Shown: positions 62,692 through 64,000 of the stretch, piece by piece
How positions within the stretch are numbered: position 1 is the first letter of the stretch
How the letters are laid out: each line of letters begins with the position of its first letter
Origin: an uncultured Lachnospiraceae bacterium
Lineage (GTDB): Bacteria; Bacillota; Clostridia; Lachnospirales; Lachnospiraceae
DNA length: 64,000 bases
Assembly (NCBI GenBank): GCA_945949045.1
Contig: CAMFDG010000002.1
Location: forward strand, 1 to 64,000
Direction of reading: 5' to 3'
Notes under the pieces: model-generated
Database searches by the model: none
Told to the model about the DNA's origin: nothing
Seen by the model: only the letters and a program-made list of their open reading frames with translations
Made by a program: the position numbers and the translations under genes

Positions 62692-63975
62692 TTATTCTGC
62701 CAGAAGCTTTTCTGCACTGACAAGACGGACAACCACTGCAAATACCTTGACAGCCTCTTCCAACTCCTCCCTGGAGGGGTAGGTAGGCGCAATCCGAATC
62801 ACAGAATCTTTCGGATCTTTCTTGTATGGGAACGGCGAGCCCGCTCCCGTCAGAACCACGCCGGCCTCCTTACACTTTGCGACAATTTCCTTTGCACAGC
62901 CAGGAAGGGCTTCAAAGGAGATAAAGTAGCCACCCTTTGGATTAACCCAGCTTCCGATTCCCCGGGAGGCGATCTCCTCAGCGAGAACCTTCTCCACCAA
63001 CTCAAATTTCGGCCGGATCAGGTCTGCCTGTTTTTTCATATGTGCCTTGATACCATCCATGTTCTTAAAGTATTTCACATGGCGAAGCTGATTGATCTTA
63101 TCGTGCCCGATGGTCTGGATGGTCAGTCGCTTCCTGATATCCTCCAGATTTGTCAAGGATGCAGAAATTGCCGCGATGCCGGAACCAGGGAAGCTTACCT
63201 TGCTGGTAGAACAGAACTGGAATACCATATCCGGATGTCCGGCCTTCTCACATTCCTCCAGAATATTTAAAATCTCTGCCTGATCCTCCTCATAGAGATG
63301 ATGAACCGCATAGGCATTATCCCAGAAGATCCGAAAATCCTCCGCTGCCGGTGTCAGTGCTGCAAACCGGCGTACTGTCTCATCCGAATAGACGATTCCC
63401 TGTGGATTGGAGTACTTCGGCACACACCAGATTCCCTTGACTGCCGGATCGTTGTTTACATATTTTTCCACCAGATCCATATCCGGCCCGTCCTCTGTCA
63501 TCGGAATATTGATCATCTCGATGCCAAAGTCCTCCGTGATAGCAAAATGTCTGTCATATCCGGGAACCGGACAGAGGAATTTCACCTTCTCAAGCCTGCT
63601 CCACGGAGTGTTTCCGCAAATTCCAAATATCTCTGCACGGGCAATCTGATCGTACATGATATTCAGACTGGAATTGCCATACACGATCACATTCTCCGGC
63701 TTTGTACCTACCATCTCCGCGATCAGGCGCTTCGCTTCCGGAATCCCATCAAGGATCCCGTAATTGCGTAGATCCGTGCCGTTCTCACTGCTTAGAACCG
63801 ATTTAGAATCCAGAACATCCATCATTTCCATACTGAGTTCCAACTGATCTGTCCCCGGCTTTCCTCTTGACATATCCAGCGCAAGTCCCATCCCCTTAAT
63901 TTTTTCAAATTCTGCCTCAAGAGATACCTTTTCCTTCAGCAGTTCGTCTTTGCTCATCTCCTGGAACTTTTCCAT
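62692..63975 (-). CDS. PLP-dependent aminotransferase (MocR-like / AspT fold)
   Basis: The 427-residue protein belongs to the Aminotran_MocR-type family (class I-related, without the DNA-binding domain). Visible parts are MGLALDMSRGKPGTDQLELS, LRNYGILDGIPEAKRLIAEM, VIVYGNSSLNIMYDQIARAE, FLCPVPGYDRHFAITEDFGI, GIWCVPKYSNPQGIVYSDET and RIFWDNAYAVHHLYEEDQAE. The PLP lysine is in QFCSTSKVSFPGSGIAAISA, and the C-terminal substrate arginine in DSVIRIAPTYPS. It probably transaminates aspartate or another amino acid. AAAGGAGG precedes the ATG. Confidence 0.9.
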   Translation of the reverse strand: MEKFQEMSKDELLKEKVSLEAEFEKIKGMGLALDMSRGKPGTDQLELSMEMMDVLDSKSVLSSENGTDLRNYGILDGIPEAKRLIAEMVGTKPENVIVYGNSSLNIMYDQIARAEIFGICGNTPWSRLEKVKFLCPVPGYDRHFAITEDFGIEMINIPMTEDGPDMDLVEKYVNNDPAVKGIWCVPKYSNPQGIVYSDETVRRFAALTPAAEDFRIFWDNAYAVHHLYEEDQAEILNILEECEKAGHPDMVFQFCSTSKVSFPGSGIAAISASLTNLEDIRKRLTIQTIGHDKINQLRHVKYFKNMDGIKAHMKKQADLIRPKFELVEKVLAEEIASRGIGSWVNPKGGYFISFEALPGCAKEIVAKCKEAGVVLTGAGSPFPYKKDPKDSVIRIAPTYPSREELEEAVKVFAVVVRLVSAEKLLAE

Positions 63976-64000
63976 CTAATTTAATTCCTCCTTTAATTTA

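Overview
The window looks like chromosome of a Lachnospiraceae-type gut Firmicute. The evidence is moderate GC content, strong AGGAGG-type ribosome binding sites with frequent TTG/GTG starts, an LL-diaminopimelate aminotransferase (dapL), an ATP-type PEP carboxykinase, a Tad pilus locus with very short prepilins, and large lipoprotein/ABC gene sets. Almost all genes are on the minus strand; only pckA, guaB, the CNNM-family gene and an IS remnant are on the plus strand. I saw no rRNA, tRNA, CRISPR array or prophage. All family names come from reading motifs by eye; nothing was searched.

Layout. 1-3.1 kb is a decaying cell-surface locus: a surface protein with an amber codon in its signal peptide, a glycosyltransferase cut off inside a repeat, and a shredded membrane protein. 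3.1-6.2 kb has a TetR regulator, an AAA-ATPase-like/PD-(D/E)XK protein and apt. 6.8-12.2 kb is an amino-sugar catabolic cluster (nagA; then GH4 glycosidase, GlcNAc kinase, ROK repressor and nagB from their own promoter). 12.2-15.5 kb has a secreted transglutaminase, an internally deleted IS1380-type element, a hairpin array and a frameshifted LytTR gene. pckA follows at 15.8 kb, then a broken ABC-F gene. 19.4-26.7 kb is a cobalamin-riboswitch-controlled set: lipoprotein cobaltochelatase CbiK, a second lipoprotein, a binding protein, a FecCD permease and an ATPase. 26.7-29.1 kb has a deleted XRE regulator, a CE2-like esterase and a small toxin-antitoxin-like pair with a frameshift. 29.1-35.8 kb is sensory: a nucleoside-type binding lipoprotein with a chemoreceptor, and a large SBP/GGDEF/EAL protein. 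36-38.8 kb is a TrpXYZ-like transporter, then an NCS2 purine permease. 40.4-45 kb is an ATP-grasp / alpha-E / transglutaminase / two M14-like peptidase operon, a candidate uncharacterised peptide-modification pathway. 45.1-48.6 kb is a two-component system. 49.6-53.6 kb carries hisA-glnA-ANTAR-dapL, then guaB and a CNNM transporter. 56.6-62.5 kb is a Tad/Flp pilus locus with four micro-prepilins and a PDPVT-repeat surface protein. The window ends with an aminotransferase.

The most unusual signal is not a gene. Two families of tandem palindromes sit in intergenic gaps. One has 39- or 36/37-bp hairpins at a 53-bp period with TACGGGTG / CGCCCGTA-type arms (14.6 and 21.5 kb). The other has 35-bp hairpins at a 71-72-bp period with TGGGCG / CGCCCA arms, and unit orientation flips once inside each array (6.3 and 24.6 kb). 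A weaker relative lies at 47.7 kb. Two arrays lie inside the cobalamin-riboswitch gene set.

Gene decay is widespread: at least eight genes carry a nonsense codon, homopolymer indel or internal deletion. Some single-base lesions could be assembly errors and need read-level checking.
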